Shown here: positions 1-8,464 of the stretch, one piece after another
How the letters are laid out: every line of letters begins with the position of its first letter
How positions within the stretch are numbered: the first letter of the stretch is position 1
NCBI GenBank assembly: GCA_003450815.1
Contig: DMES01000037.1
Span: forward strand, 1 to 64,000
Source: Elusimicrobiota bacterium
GTDB lineage: Bacteria > Elusimicrobiota > Elusimicrobia > Elusimicrobiales > UBA9959
Length of the DNA stretch: 64,000 nt
Direction: 5' to 3'
Made by a program: the position numbers and the translations under genes
Notes under the pieces: model-generated
What the model saw: the letters and a program-made list of their open reading frames with translations, nothing else
The model's database searches: none
What the model was told of the DNA's origin: nothing

Positions 1-53
1 CCAGTTTTTCCCGACCACCGCACCTATTGTCTGCTTTATTTTACTATTTTCAA

Positions 54-2297
54 TTAGCTATCCGGATTGTTATCGCCCCACGGCGGGTCTTTGCTTAGTA
101 CTTTTGTTATCCATGGCATACCGGCAAAATGTTCCGGCTGATGGCCGGTTTCAAGATAGATGGTTTTAAAGCCGCGTGCATGAATGGTTTTCGCTATATC
201 TTCGCCTTTTATCCCTTCGCCAAGTTCGGAATCTATGTAAATTGGCGTATCTTTGGGAAAAGTCTCCAGGCTTGACAAAAAATCAGCCGGGGCTTTAAAA
301 GCTTTTAGTATTATACCATTGGTCCTGGCTGCCATTTTCCAGGTCATGTGCACCAAAGCGTCGTCATCCAGTAGAACTTCCACGCCTGAAGCAGGCGTGG
401 AACCAATAGCTTGTTTTGCCGTTTCTTCCCGCTCCCCTATACGCTCGCCCCTATTCTCTGCTGTTACCGGGACCAATCCGGCCAGACCCTTGGGAATCAT
501 CCGCATTTGAAGGCGTTGGCATCCCTCTATTATCCGCTTCTCTTCGTAGCGGCTGGTGACCAATATAACTTTTCCGCCAAGGCCAAGCTCTTCGGCCAGG
601 CTTAATCCCGTCTCTTTATGGCCCAATAATTCATAGTCAAAAAGATAAACGGCGCTTTCAATTTTTTCGGGATTGTCTTTAACCCAAACGCGCAATTTAT
701 CGGGTTCGGAAAAATGATAAACCTCAATGCCGTGTTCTTTAACCCTTGCAGATTCAAAGCGTCCGCGCCAGACCTGATGTATACTTTCATCATCATCCAA
801 AACCACAACAGTTTTGCCGGCAGACAATTCAAGTTTTGAGACGAACCATGCGGGAGGCTCGGCCGCGGGCAATTTTACGGTTACAGTCGTTCCCTTTCCC
901 AATTCCGAAGTAATTACCAGACCGCCGCCCCAGCTTTCAGCCGTGGTTCTGGCATGAAACAGCCCCAGGCCGGAACCGCCGGCTTTGCCGTGCGTTTCGC
1001 CCCTCTGCCCAAGCTTCGCCAGTATTTCAGGCGGTATGCCTTTGCCGCTGTCTTTTACTTCAATTAACACTTTACCGTCTGCTGCCGACAATAAAACCTT
1101 CACGTTTCCTTTGTGCCCCTCTGGCTTGTTACCTGTGACTTGTGTCCTGTGACTATCCAATGCTTCAACGGCATTGTTGACTAAATTGGACACCAGCCGC
1201 TTAAATTCCACCGGCTGAATTTTTGCGAACAGACCGTAGGAAGCGGCGGTTAACTCAAAATCAATATTGATTCCGGGCTTTGATTCAAATTGCAGGCGCT
1301 TTTCCGTAACAACGGGGTCAACAAGACTTGAAAGCAGGCAGACTTCCAGCGACTCGGCAACGGCCGCTCCGACACCGGCGGCGTTATCCATGGCGGGAGC
1401 GGTTTTAGCCTGCTGCCTGTTTTTCTCAAGCAGATTATTGGCTATATCGCGTATTCGGTTGACCGCGTGCCGCAAGATAATACGCTGTTCTTCCGGCATC
1501 TGTGCCGCATTCTTAAGCGCCGCATCCAGCGCCGTCAAAGGCGACCTTATATCATGCGCCACCTGCGCCGCCAGGTTTGAAGTGGCATTTGCAACAGCCA
1601 GTTCGCTTTCAAGGTGGGAGGCGCGCTGAAGCACTTCGGCCAACCGGCTTATTAATACGGCAAAAGGAGTGTTCCGCAGGCTTTGCGGCAGTGATTCTAT
1701 ATTGCGCTGTATAGCGTCCTGAATTTTACCATGTTCACCGGCATCCGCCAGGGCATTAGTCTCGGCCACGCAACGCTCTATACTGAAAATGGTTTTTATG
1801 GCCCCGATGTTGGACAAAAAAAGCAGGCCTAAAAAGAATATCACCACGGTTATAAACAAAATATAATTCTGCTTGAAAATAGCGTAGTTTACATCCACTA
1901 GGTCTACTACGTATTCAAGTTTTCCAATTTCTACCCCGTTAGCGATAAGTGGTATATTACGAGTTAGTTGTGCGTATGGACGATTATATAAGTTCCCCAC
2001 TATCTCATTTTTAAATATCCATTTGCCACCGTTAAACTTGACTGGTTGGAAGATAATGCGTTTTATATTGTTGTTTTTGATTCGCCACATTATTTTTTGA
2101 GTTTCAAGAACATCACCGTCCAGAAAAGCCTTTTCGAAATAAGCGGCGTTCTGATGCATACTAGCCAACAGATTGTTGTTCGCCATGCATACTACGGAAA
2201 CAACTGAAAAAATTTGCCAGAATGCCACAAATATCGCCAACGCGGCGGTGTAATATGTCCAATTATAAGAAAATGCTCGTCCCAAAATTTTCACCAT
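54..2297 (-). CDS. Hybrid sensor histidine kinase with two C-terminal receiver domains
   Basis: A 747-residue membrane sensor kinase. An N-terminal transmembrane helix (about residues 15-40), an extracytoplasmic sensor region and a second helix (about 140-165) precede a dimerisation helix with the phospho-acceptor motif HDIRSPL near residue 247. The ATPase domain shows the N box (LVSNLVNNAVEAL), the G1 motif DSGKGIP and the G2 motif GGSGLGLFHA. Two receiver-like domains follow: the first has LDDDE, the FDYEL phospho-site strand and PKGL; the second has LDDDA, YIDSEL and LSKDPP. They suggest a phosphorelay or autoinhibition. The start overlaps the end of the upstream lipoprotein gene by 7 bases, so the two are probably co-translated and may share a signal. 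An insert between the N and G1 boxes is encoded by a GTCACAGG-type repeat (see findings). The ligand is unknown. Confidence 0.9.
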   Translation of the reverse strand: MVKILGRAFSYNWTYYTAALAIFVAFWQIFSVVSVVCMANNNLLASMHQNAAYFEKAFLDGDVLETQKIMWRIKNNNIKRIIFQPVKFNGGKWIFKNEIVGNLYNRPYAQLTRNIPLIANGVEIGKLEYVVDLVDVNYAIFKQNYILFITVVIFFLGLLFLSNIGAIKTIFSIERCVAETNALADAGEHGKIQDAIQRNIESLPQSLRNTPFAVLISRLAEVLQRASHLESELAVANATSNLAAQVAHDIRSPLTALDAALKNAAQMPEEQRIILRHAVNRIRDIANNLLEKNRQQAKTAPAMDNAAGVGAAVAESLEVCLLSSLVDPVVTEKRLQFESKPGINIDFELTAASYGLFAKIQPVEFKRLVSNLVNNAVEALDSHRTQVTGNKPEGHKGNVKVLLSAADGKVLIEVKDSGKGIPPEILAKLGQRGETHGKAGGSGLGLFHARTTAESWGGGLVITSELGKGTTVTVKLPAAEPPAWFVSKLELSAGKTVVVLDDDESIHQVWRGRFESARVKEHGIEVYHFSEPDKLRVWVKDNPEKIESAVYLFDYELLGHKETGLSLAEELGLGGKVILVTSRYEEKRIIEGCQRLQMRMIPKGLAGLVPVTAENRGERIGEREETAKQAIGSTPASGVEVLLDDDALVHMTWKMAARTNGIILKAFKAPADFLSSLETFPKDTPIYIDSELGEGIKGEDIAKTIHARGFKTIYLETGHQPEHFAGMPWITKVLSKDPPWGDNNPDS

Positions 2298-3712
2298 CTC
2301 AAATCCCCCACATCTGGATATTCAATAAAATTTTTCCCAACTGTTAAGTTCTTAATCTCCGTTGGATAATAAAAGCTGCGCGTCTCTTGGTAAAGCGGCA
2401 AAACTGCGGCCTCGCTAGATAATCCTTCCGCAATTTTTACTGCGATGTTAGTTTTTTCATGGTCATCTTCTTCTTTAATCATTGAATTGCGTAAAGAGTT
2501 TAAGTGGGGCAAGTCAAAATCCAAAAGCCCGTCCTTTTTTAGAAAATCTTTAAAGAAAACGTCGTACTCCGGCTGTACGAGACTGTTCCCTATCATCACA
2601 AGATTGTAGGGATGAGGTCGTTTAAATAATGTTTTAACCAAATCGTATGCGGAGTAGTTTTTAATTTTCATGATTATGCCGGTGGTTTTGTGAAAGTCTG
2701 TGGCAAATGTCTCAAGTTGCCTCTGATTATCACTTCTCCAATTAGCAAAAATAAGAGTAGTCCCTTCCATCTGGTGCGGCTTACTACATAATTGCATTGG
2801 CCTACCAGCTTGTCCACCAGGAACGCCAACAGGCAAGATGGTCGCAATATCATAAAAACCTTTGGTTTTAGGAAAGAATGCCTGCCTTAGTTTTACGATA
2901 TCAACACAGTTATACACAATTTTACGCAGCTTTATGTTTGGAGAATTTATTACAAGACTAACAGATTTTAGCGAAATATTCTCAAAAGATAAAAACTGTT
3001 TAGAAACATTCTCTGGTATCTCGCTCTCAGGAATCCTGTTGAAATCCTTTAGATCTATTTTTTGTGGATTCAAATCAGAAATGCCGCCATACTCATATAC
3101 TGTTATTGTGTTATATCCTTTACCACAATATTTCTTTCGTTTGAGAACAATCTTTTCTTTCGAAATGTCCGCTACATAAAAAGCTCCCAGCCCCGCTTCA
3201 ATATTTCCATTTTCCCGAATAGTGGGCGCATTAGTATATTTGGTCAAAAATTCCAGGTACCCTTTTCTGCTTTTTTTAAAATCAACAACAACGCATCCTC
3301 CGGTTTGTGACACTGCAAAATCGGGCGAATATCTCCGCGTAATAAAAGCGATATGGGTTTTAAGGTATTCAGTGGAAAATGCGTATTGCGTATTAAACCG
3401 CTGTGATGTATCAGGGCAAAAAGTATATATGGATGAGTCAACACTACGCCGCCAGTTTTTGAGTATCCTAGAGGAATAGTTTTCGCCGTCATCCCGTCTC
3501 AGTATGGGTTCATGGGTCTGCTTTAGGATATAGAAAACGGCGTCCTCTCCGGCAAGCTCGGCAAAAATTCTTTCAGGTAATCCTGAAAAATAAACTCCCC
3601 AAAAATAATCTTTCGGTTTTGAACAACCAAAAACCAAAAAAGCACATAAGACAAACATAAGCAGTGGAATAATTTTGCTACATTGGAACAGGTTGGATCG
3701 CGATTTTGTCAT
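2291..3712 (-). CDS. Lipoprotein resembling a family 5 (peptide/nickel) solute-binding protein
   Basis: Chosen start is the ATG giving MTKSRSN, which places a hydrophobic signal with lipobox LVFGC near the N-terminus; upstream in-frame ATGs at 3721 and 3748 are possible. The mature protein begins with a segment matching the start of extracytoplasmic solute-binding family 5 proteins: THEPILRRDDGE, a following KNW-type 'inadequate dose' motif, and a YTFCPD strand where the family has a 'Y-T-F-x-L' motif. Later sections are divergent, with no ABC permease or ATPase next to it. Because it overlaps the downstream histidine kinase gene, I infer a role as a periplasmic sensing partner rather than a transporter subunit. 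The family assignment is moderate; the lipoprotein call is strong. Confidence 0.65.
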   Translation of the reverse strand: MTKSRSNLFQCSKIIPLLMFVLCAFLVFGCSKPKDYFWGVYFSGLPERIFAELAGEDAVFYILKQTHEPILRRDDGENYSSRILKNWRRSVDSSIYTFCPDTSQRFNTQYAFSTEYLKTHIAFITRRYSPDFAVSQTGGCVVVDFKKSRKGYLEFLTKYTNAPTIRENGNIEAGLGAFYVADISKEKIVLKRKKYCGKGYNTITVYEYGGISDLNPQKIDLKDFNRIPESEIPENVSKQFLSFENISLKSVSLVINSPNIKLRKIVYNCVDIVKLRQAFFPKTKGFYDIATILPVGVPGGQAGRPMQLCSKPHQMEGTTLIFANWRSDNQRQLETFATDFHKTTGIIMKIKNYSAYDLVKTLFKRPHPYNLVMIGNSLVQPEYDVFFKDFLKKDGLLDFDLPHLNSLRNSMIKEEDDHEKTNIAVKIAEGLSSEAAVLPLYQETRSFYYPTEIKNLTVGKNFIEYPDVGDLRW

Positions 3713-3823
3713 AACAATCATGCACACATCAAAGCAAAATTCAGGCAATCAATCCTTAATATTGGACTGCGCCCTTCTCCCTGAACAGTATCTCTGCAAG
3801 TTTAGGATGGCTTGACAGGTTTT

Positions 3824-4615
3824 TCATACACCCTCAAATTGCCGCTCAAACTCATCAGGGGGCATATAGCCCAGTGATGAATGTAACCGCTTCTTGTTGT
3901 AAAGCTCTTCTATGAAGTAAGGAAGTCGGTTTAACACGTCTTCGTAAGTTTCGTAGCCTCCCAGATACACCTCCTCGTATTTCAATGTCTTCATAAAACT
4001 CTCGGCGGCGGCATTATCGTACGGGTTCCCGCTCCTGGACATGCTGGGCCGCAACTTGTTATCTTCCAGCAGCTTTACATAGTCGTCGCACGCATACTGT
4101 ACGCCCCGGTCCGAATGATGAAGGCAGCCTGCCGGCGGTTTACGCTCTCTTAAAGCCTGCTGCAACGCTCCCAGCGTCAACCGGCGGTCTATCTGCCGCG
4201 ATATGGACCATCCGATGACTTTGCGTGAATACAGATCCAGAATGGCCGCCAGGTACACAAAGCCCGTAAGGATGCGGATATACGTGATATCCGCCACCCA
4301 AACCTGGTTCGGCCCGCTGATGGCCAATATCCCAGCCAGCAGGTTCGGATAACACCGCCAAGGATGATCCGAATCAGTGGTCCTGATAAACGCCCGCGGA
4401 CGTATCGGAAAAAGACCGTAGTCTTTCATTATCCGCCGCAGCCGCTTGGCATTTACCCGCTTGCCGCCACGCAATAACGCATTGTATATGCGCCGGTATC
4501 CGTAAGCCGGAAATTCCACGTGGATAGCGTCTATCTCACCTTTGATCTCCGTGTCGGATATCTGTCGGCTTAGGCTCGGCTTATAATAATAAGCCCCGAG
4601 CTTCAGGCCGATCAT
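3824..4615 (-). CDS. IS3-family transposase OrfB (DDE integrase catalytic domain)
   Basis: A 263-residue retroviral-integrase-type catalytic domain. The N-terminal HTH_21-like segment includes YGYRRIYNALL. The catalytic triad is visible as D in WVADITYI, D in HHSDRGVQYA and E in NAAAESFMKTLK, with the typical ending NKKRLHSSLGYMPPDEFE. It is full length for the family. Natural product is probably the OrfAB fusion made by -1 frameshifting: reading back one frame upstream of this ATG runs without a stop through to the A8 run inside orfA. Confidence 0.95.
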   Translation of the reverse strand: MIGLKLGAYYYKPSLSRQISDTEIKGEIDAIHVEFPAYGYRRIYNALLRGGKRVNAKRLRRIMKDYGLFPIRPRAFIRTTDSDHPWRCYPNLLAGILAISGPNQVWVADITYIRILTGFVYLAAILDLYSRKVIGWSISRQIDRRLTLGALQQALRERKPPAGCLHHSDRGVQYACDDYVKLLEDNKLRPSMSRSGNPYDNAAAESFMKTLKYEEVYLGGYETYEDVLNRLPYFIEELYNKKRLHSSLGYMPPDEFERQFEGV

Positions 4616-4962
4616 TTCGCATCCTTGCGCGATTGTTCCCAGTTTAGCCCGGTTATCACGGAGGAATTGGCGCTTCTCAGTCGTCTTGCGTAGCCCGCCG
4701 TTTTTTTTAGAACACCAACCTGCATGTACAGCTCGCCGATCTGCTCTTTAAGCGCCCGATTCTCTTTCTCAAGGGCCTTCTCTCGCGTGGAAGGCCGATC
4801 AATCAGCGCGCCGTCGCGCGCTTTGTCGCGCCAGACTTGGATCAGGCTTGGGGCCAATTCGTAGCGCCTGGCCGCCTCGGCCAAACCGCATACGCCGGTT
4901 TCCACTTCCCGGACGACCTGCTTCTTGAATTCAACTGAAAATATCCGCTTCTTCTTTCCCAT
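4612..4962 (-). CDS. IS3-family transposase OrfA (HTH DNA-binding protein)
   Basis: 116 residues with the IS3 HTH_Tnp_1 pattern: FSVEFKKQVVREVETGV, then AEAARRYELAPSLIQVWR, then a leucine-zipper-like coiled coil (ALEKENRALKEQIGELYMQ) ending VLKK. It overlaps orfB by ATGA. The coding-strand sequence CTAAAAAAAAC at 4700-4710 sits right after the zipper, where IS3 elements place the programmed -1 slippage site; the short in-frame tail after it is the unshifted product. Confidence 0.93.
   Translation of the reverse strand: MGKKKRIFSVEFKKQVVREVETGVCGLAEAARRYELAPSLIQVWRDKARDGALIDRPSTREKALEKENRALKEQIGELYMQVGVLKKTAGYARRLRSANSSVITGLNWEQSRKDAK
4700..4709 (-). promoter_or_regulatory. Probable programmed -1 frameshift site of the IS element
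   Basis: Eight consecutive A residues followed by C on the coding strand (T8 at 4701-4708 as given). Shifting to the -1 frame here opens a continuous reading frame (starting NGGLRKTTEKRQF) that joins orfA to orfB without a stop, the expected OrfAB transposase arrangement. Confidence 0.7.
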
Positions 4963-5089
4963 GGCTGGTTCCTCGCTTATTTCTCATTATATCACGGCAC
5001 TTTGAGAAACCAGTCAAAACCATACCTAATCTAGCCTTGAAATCTGTTCAGTTTTAGGGGCGCACTCCATATCATACCTTCACCCCTTG

Positions 5090-6718
5090 TTAAAGACTTG
5101 GGTGAGCTGGTTTTGAGGGAGTTTTTGCAAAAAAAAGATTCTTTACGCGCCCGGCCCCGATATAAAATCCGGTATGCCTGCCAAGGCTGTCGCCTATAAA
5201 CCTCAGGGTGATCCATATGCCTGTAAACAAATCTTCGCACACAAGCCGAAGCAGTTCTTTTACATTGCCCTGCCTGATTAATTGTAGTTTTCCGTCTTCT
5301 AACGTAACTTTATACACCGTGTCCAGTTCATCGCAATAATATTCACCAGCAAAGGCTTTTAGTTTTTCTAGATTAATCGTTACCGGATCCATTTTGTGAT
5401 AAACATCAGGTCTCCCACCGTCTTTTCTTGCTACCAACTGGAAAGGTTTTTTTGGTTTGCTTCTTTCGAATTTAATATCAAAAGAGTTCGCAGTCGCTAC
5501 AAAGTGATTTAAACTGACCGAGTCTAATGGGTAACATGTCCCGGAAATGCCTAAAATCATTTTTCCATCTTTGACTAAGATTTCCGCAACGCCGCCGTTT
5601 TTTGAATTAACATAAAATCCGGACTTGTTCTCCATTGCAGGTAGCGATATAAGCGTTTTTCTGGTATGTGTCGAATGAGGCTTGTTCGTTTTTTCTGCAA
5701 AATCACCAGCCAGGCAAAGGTCAACTATTTGTTTCGCAATCTGTGTCGGGTGTGTATTGCCTAAATTTGACAAACAAATAACAGAGAATTTTCTTTGAGG
5801 TAATCGAAGCATTTCTGCCCTGTATCCAGCCCAGCTTCCTCCATGGCTGATCATCTTTATGCCTCTGTAAGAGGTAACGAATAAACCGAAAGCATAATCT
5901 AACGGGGCCCCATTGTTGAGCCTTCCCGGAGTGGTAATCTCTTTAATCAAATTCTGACCACCTCCGCCGAGTTTGTTATGATAAAAATTCTGATCCCAAA
6001 GGAAAAGATCTTCTGTTGTGGTATTTACTCCGCCATCACCCACAACATCAAAAATAGACATATCAATTTTAAAACCTTGGTTTCCTGATGAATAGCCTGT
6101 GGCTTTGTTTTTTACAATCATGGAGAAGTCATCATGGAAGTGGGTGTTTTTCATTCCAAGCGGCGAAAAGATATTCTCTTCAGCAAAATCACGTAGTGAT
6201 TGTCCGGAAACCCGTTTTACGATCTCACCCAGCAAAAGGTAGCCGGAATTGCTATATAAAAATTCTTTGCCAGGTTTAAAATTAAGTGCTTTTTGTCTTG
6301 AGATAAGCCCAATTATTTCCTCATCAGGATATTCATTCTCAAGACGCATCCCGGTCAGTTCCATAAGTGTCAAATAATCACGGATACCGCTTATATGATG
6401 AATTAAGTGACGAATGGTGATAGTGTCTTGATATCTTGACATTTCCGGAATATGTCTTTGAATGTCATCCTCCAAGGAGAGCTTGCCTTCACTTGCAAGA
6501 ACAGCAACACAAAATGCAACAAATTGCTTGGAAGTTGACCCAATGTCAAATACGGATGTAGTTGAGATTGGGATGTTATGTTCTAAACTGGCCATGCCAT
6601 ACCCGCGCTTAAATATTATTTTTCCGTTCTTAACGATTGCCAAAGAAAATCCGGGAGAATCCGGTTTATTCCATTCAACGAATAGCTGGTCGATTTTATT
6701 AACGGGAATTGTTTTCAT
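5090..6718 (-). CDS. Serine beta-lactamase-fold hydrolase (class C / DD-peptidase-like)
   Basis: A 542-residue penicillin-binding-fold serine hydrolase. The nucleophile motif SxxK is in DIGSTSKQF near residue 60, the YxN motif in LYSNSGYLLLGE near residue 160, and the third-strand motif as HGGSWAGY near residue 300. No signal peptide is visible, so as annotated it would be cytoplasmic, unusual for a DD-peptidase and closer to esterase-type members. A C-terminal lipocalin-like beta domain ends with the family-typical RVKNLFF strand, so it looks complete despite the insertion sequence about 60 bases downstream. Substrate cannot be inferred. It stands alone, with no obvious operon partner. Confidence 0.85.
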   Translation of the reverse strand: MKTIPVNKIDQLFVEWNKPDSPGFSLAIVKNGKIIFKRGYGMASLEHNIPISTTSVFDIGSTSKQFVAFCVAVLASEGKLSLEDDIQRHIPEMSRYQDTITIRHLIHHISGIRDYLTLMELTGMRLENEYPDEEIIGLISRQKALNFKPGKEFLYSNSGYLLLGEIVKRVSGQSLRDFAEENIFSPLGMKNTHFHDDFSMIVKNKATGYSSGNQGFKIDMSIFDVVGDGGVNTTTEDLFLWDQNFYHNKLGGGGQNLIKEITTPGRLNNGAPLDYAFGLFVTSYRGIKMISHGGSWAGYRAEMLRLPQRKFSVICLSNLGNTHPTQIAKQIVDLCLAGDFAEKTNKPHSTHTRKTLISLPAMENKSGFYVNSKNGGVAEILVKDGKMILGISGTCYPLDSVSLNHFVATANSFDIKFERSKPKKPFQLVARKDGGRPDVYHKMDPVTINLEKLKAFAGEYYCDELDTVYKVTLEDGKLQLIRQGNVKELLRLVCEDLFTGIWITLRFIGDSLGRHTGFYIGAGRVKNLFFAKTPSKPAHPSL

Positions 6719-6813
6719 ATAAAAATGACTCTCTCTTGCTGTTTTAAAAAATCTTAAATTGCGATATTGGTTTTAACCTTTTTAGAAGCTTCTACTTTAA
6801 AATATTGGACATC

Positions 6814-7689
6814 TTAAGTGGAATTTTCGCTTTTAAGTATCCTGGGTATAACGTGTGAACAGAGCACACATGGATCTGAGTCCGCCGGAGACAAGTTTTT
6901 TTTAGGCAAACCAGACATCTGCAGGAGTCTGCCAAATGAAAACCTAGAAATTAATTTATAAAACCGACTACGCCGATGTATTTCTACGGTGGGGTGTACA
7001 TAGTTTCTATTGTCAGACGCAGAAGCAAGAAAAGCACAGCAGGTGGTAAAGCCAAAGCCGCAATTATATACAAGTTTACCGAGATTTGGGCAGGTTTTTT
7101 TAAAAACATTACCATCAACTCGTTTATACCTGTACTCTATAGCATTCTTCTTTGCATTCCCTATTGATAAGACTTTCTGAATAGTAATAGGTACTCCAGG
7201 CAATTTAATACTGTTTAAAAAAACAAGATCCAATGGGGATTCTATCGCACAAACAATACTGAAAGATAGATTTAATTTAGCGCATGCTTCAAAAAGGTTG
7301 TAAATATGCGTAACGGGGGCAAATTTCGCATGAAATTTATCATAAGACATCTGTACACTATGTAGCACACTAAAAGACCTGAGAGTTTTTTCCGCGGAGG
7401 CGGGGCTTATGGCAAAATGACCATTGGTAACTATACGGGTTCTTATTTTATTGGGATCATCGATTGCCGAAAGAATTTTGGTTATTTCTTTAATATACAG
7501 TGTGGGCTCACCTCCCGTGAAGATAAGGGAGCGTGGATGATACTTATTAATTGTTTCAATTTGTAGGGAAACTTCCCTACTGGAAATCTTTTTGCGTCCT
7601 AAATTTCGATCTACAATGCAATGCCGGCACTGAAAATTACATCTAGTGCCGACAGTGATTCCAAGCTCCAAATTGCCCGCACCACTCAT
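6814..7689 (-). CDS. Radical SAM protein paired with a small exported-type peptide
   Basis: 291 residues. The cluster motif is CNFQCRHC (C-x3-C-x2-C) near residue 18; FTGGEPTLY supplies the SAM-binding GGE motif and IVTNGH the next strand. The C-terminal third holds six or more further cysteines (in CPNLG, YNCGFG, TTCC and CVLC), consistent with an auxiliary iron-sulfur cluster. It begins inside the stop of the upstream 67-residue peptide gene (ATGA overlap), so the two are translated together. Radical SAM enzymes with auxiliary clusters commonly modify peptides; whether the adjacent peptide is the substrate is inference. It is not closely similar by eye to the paralogues near 34-53 kb. Confidence 0.85.
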   Translation of the reverse strand: MSGAGNLELGITVGTRCNFQCRHCIVDRNLGRKKISSREVSLQIETINKYHPRSLIFTGGEPTLYIKEITKILSAIDDPNKIRTRIVTNGHFAISPASAEKTLRSFSVLHSVQMSYDKFHAKFAPVTHIYNLFEACAKLNLSFSIVCAIESPLDLVFLNSIKLPGVPITIQKVLSIGNAKKNAIEYRYKRVDGNVFKKTCPNLGKLVYNCGFGFTTCCAFLASASDNRNYVHPTVEIHRRSRFYKLISRFSFGRLLQMSGLPKKNLSPADSDPCVLCSHVIPRILKSENST

Positions 7690-7889
7690 TCCCGTTTGGT
7701 GTTTTCTGTGGGTAGGCGGGTAGATGGATCAGAGCACTGGATATTGCCATCTGAGTGATTCGCTCTCAGTATATAAAAAGCTGTTTTCTGTCCGGTAGAC
7801 AGCTTTTGAACATACTGGATAGCGCTACTCATCGGGAAAAGGCCAATCGAAACCAAAAATGCCGCTATCACCTTATCGTTAATTTTCAT
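7686..7889 (-). CDS. 67-residue signal-peptide-like protein, candidate radical SAM substrate
   Basis: The start ATG at 7889 is fixed by a strong ribosome-binding site (GGGAGG, 7895-7900). The product has a charged start (MKINDK), a hydrophobic stretch VIAAFLVSIGLFPMSSA that could be a signal or membrane segment, and a polar tail with one cysteine and several Thr/Ser/Pro (QCSDPSTRLPTENTK). It overlaps the radical SAM gene by four bases. No family recognised. Its size, export-like N-terminus and coupling fit a modified-peptide precursor, but it could also be a small membrane protein. Confidence 0.6.
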   Translation of the reverse strand: MKINDKVIAAFLVSIGLFPMSSAIQYVQKLSTGQKTAFYILRANHSDGNIQCSDPSTRLPTENTKRE

Positions 7890-7938
7890 TTTATCCTCCC
7901 CTCTAATACTTATTTTACCATTATTGCCGCCGCTGCTC

Positions 7939-7971
7939 AAAAAAAGGGAAAGCAAATTTATTCGCTTTCCC
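7939..7971 (-). terminator. Intrinsic terminator (minus strand)
   Basis: Read on the minus strand: GGGAAAGC, a ten-base loop, GCTTTCCC, then seven U. It lies between the small membrane protein gene (8208-8411) and the peptide-radical SAM unit, and could end the former or act as an attenuator for the latter. Confidence 0.8.
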
Positions 7972-8101
7972 TGGGTGCACCGGATTATGGTCCGGTCGTG
8001 ATACTCTGGCGCCAATCCGCCAAATTACAAGGATAACTGCAAGTATAGGTTAGCCGCCGGATTCTCATACTACAAGGGCCGGAAGTCCTATGTGCTTTTG
8101 G

Positions 8102-8133
8102 GCCCAGAAAAGCAATTCTGGGCTTTGCTTTTT
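8102..8133 (+). terminator. Intrinsic terminator (plus strand)
   Basis: GCCCAGAA stem, six-base loop, TTCTGGGC, followed by TTTGCTTTTT. No plus-strand gene is recognised upstream, so it may end an unannotated small transcript. Confidence 0.6.
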
Positions 8134-8207
8134 ACAATGTGCCCGTGGTTTATTTTTGAAGTAAGTCATATATGTGGAAGATATTCGTTGTTCCAGTAGG
8201 ATAAGAG

Positions 8208-8411
8208 TTATTTGCCTTGTTTGTTTATTCTTTCCAGTATCCACACATGTGCCCGGTGGCCCAAATAGGCGCCTACGGCAAAAGTCATTGGGGGTAAGAC
8301 AATCTGGAATATTTTAGGAAGGCATACATAGTTATGCGCACCTAAAATAATTGGCAGAATTATCCCAGCTAGGGCGCCGATGAAAGCGCCATGTTCATGT
8401 TTAAGTTTCAT
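8208..8411 (-). CDS. Small two-helix membrane protein
   Basis: 67 residues, preceded by a good ribosome-binding site (AAGGAG, eight bases before ATG). Two hydrophobic segments, about residues 9-27 (FIGALAGIILPIILGAH) and 34-53, suggest a hairpin membrane protein; the C-terminus is basic. No family recognised. It lies downstream of the cysteine-rich exported protein on the same strand (53-base gap). Confidence 0.6.
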   Translation of the reverse strand: MKLKHEHGAFIGALAGIILPIILGAHNYVCLPKIFQIVLPPMTFAVGAYLGHRAHVWILERINKQGK

Positions 8412-8464
8412 TTTACTCTCCTTAGCTTTTTTGATCCGCAGTCAAAAGTATAAATGAGGTTTAA

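Larger units (their letters stand above)
3802..5029 (-). mobile_element. IS3-family insertion sequence, apparently intact
   Basis: About 1.23 kb bounded by imperfect inverted repeats: left end 3802-3826 (TTAGGATGGCTTGACAGG) and right end 5003-5029, whose reverse complement reads TTAGGTATGGTTTTGACTGG. Inside are orfA and orfB in the classical overlapping arrangement with a run of eight A residues on the coding strand as frameshift site. I could not identify a clean target duplication. It lies between the lipoprotein gene and the beta-lactamase-fold gene and does not visibly break either. Confidence 0.85.
7890..8207. other. Intergenic region with two opposite-facing terminators around a possible structured RNA
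   Basis: 318 bases without a convincing gene. A minus-strand intrinsic terminator occupies 7939-7971 and a plus-strand one 8102-8133. The 130 bases between them contain several G/C stems (for example GCACCGGATTATGGTCCGG near 7978) and could form a structured transcript, but I recognise no known riboswitch or small RNA. Confidence 0.4.

Noticed and set aside
3824..4615. Disruption of a host gene by the IS3 element
   Set aside because: Both neighbouring genes have complete family-typical ends, so the element appears to be intergenic.
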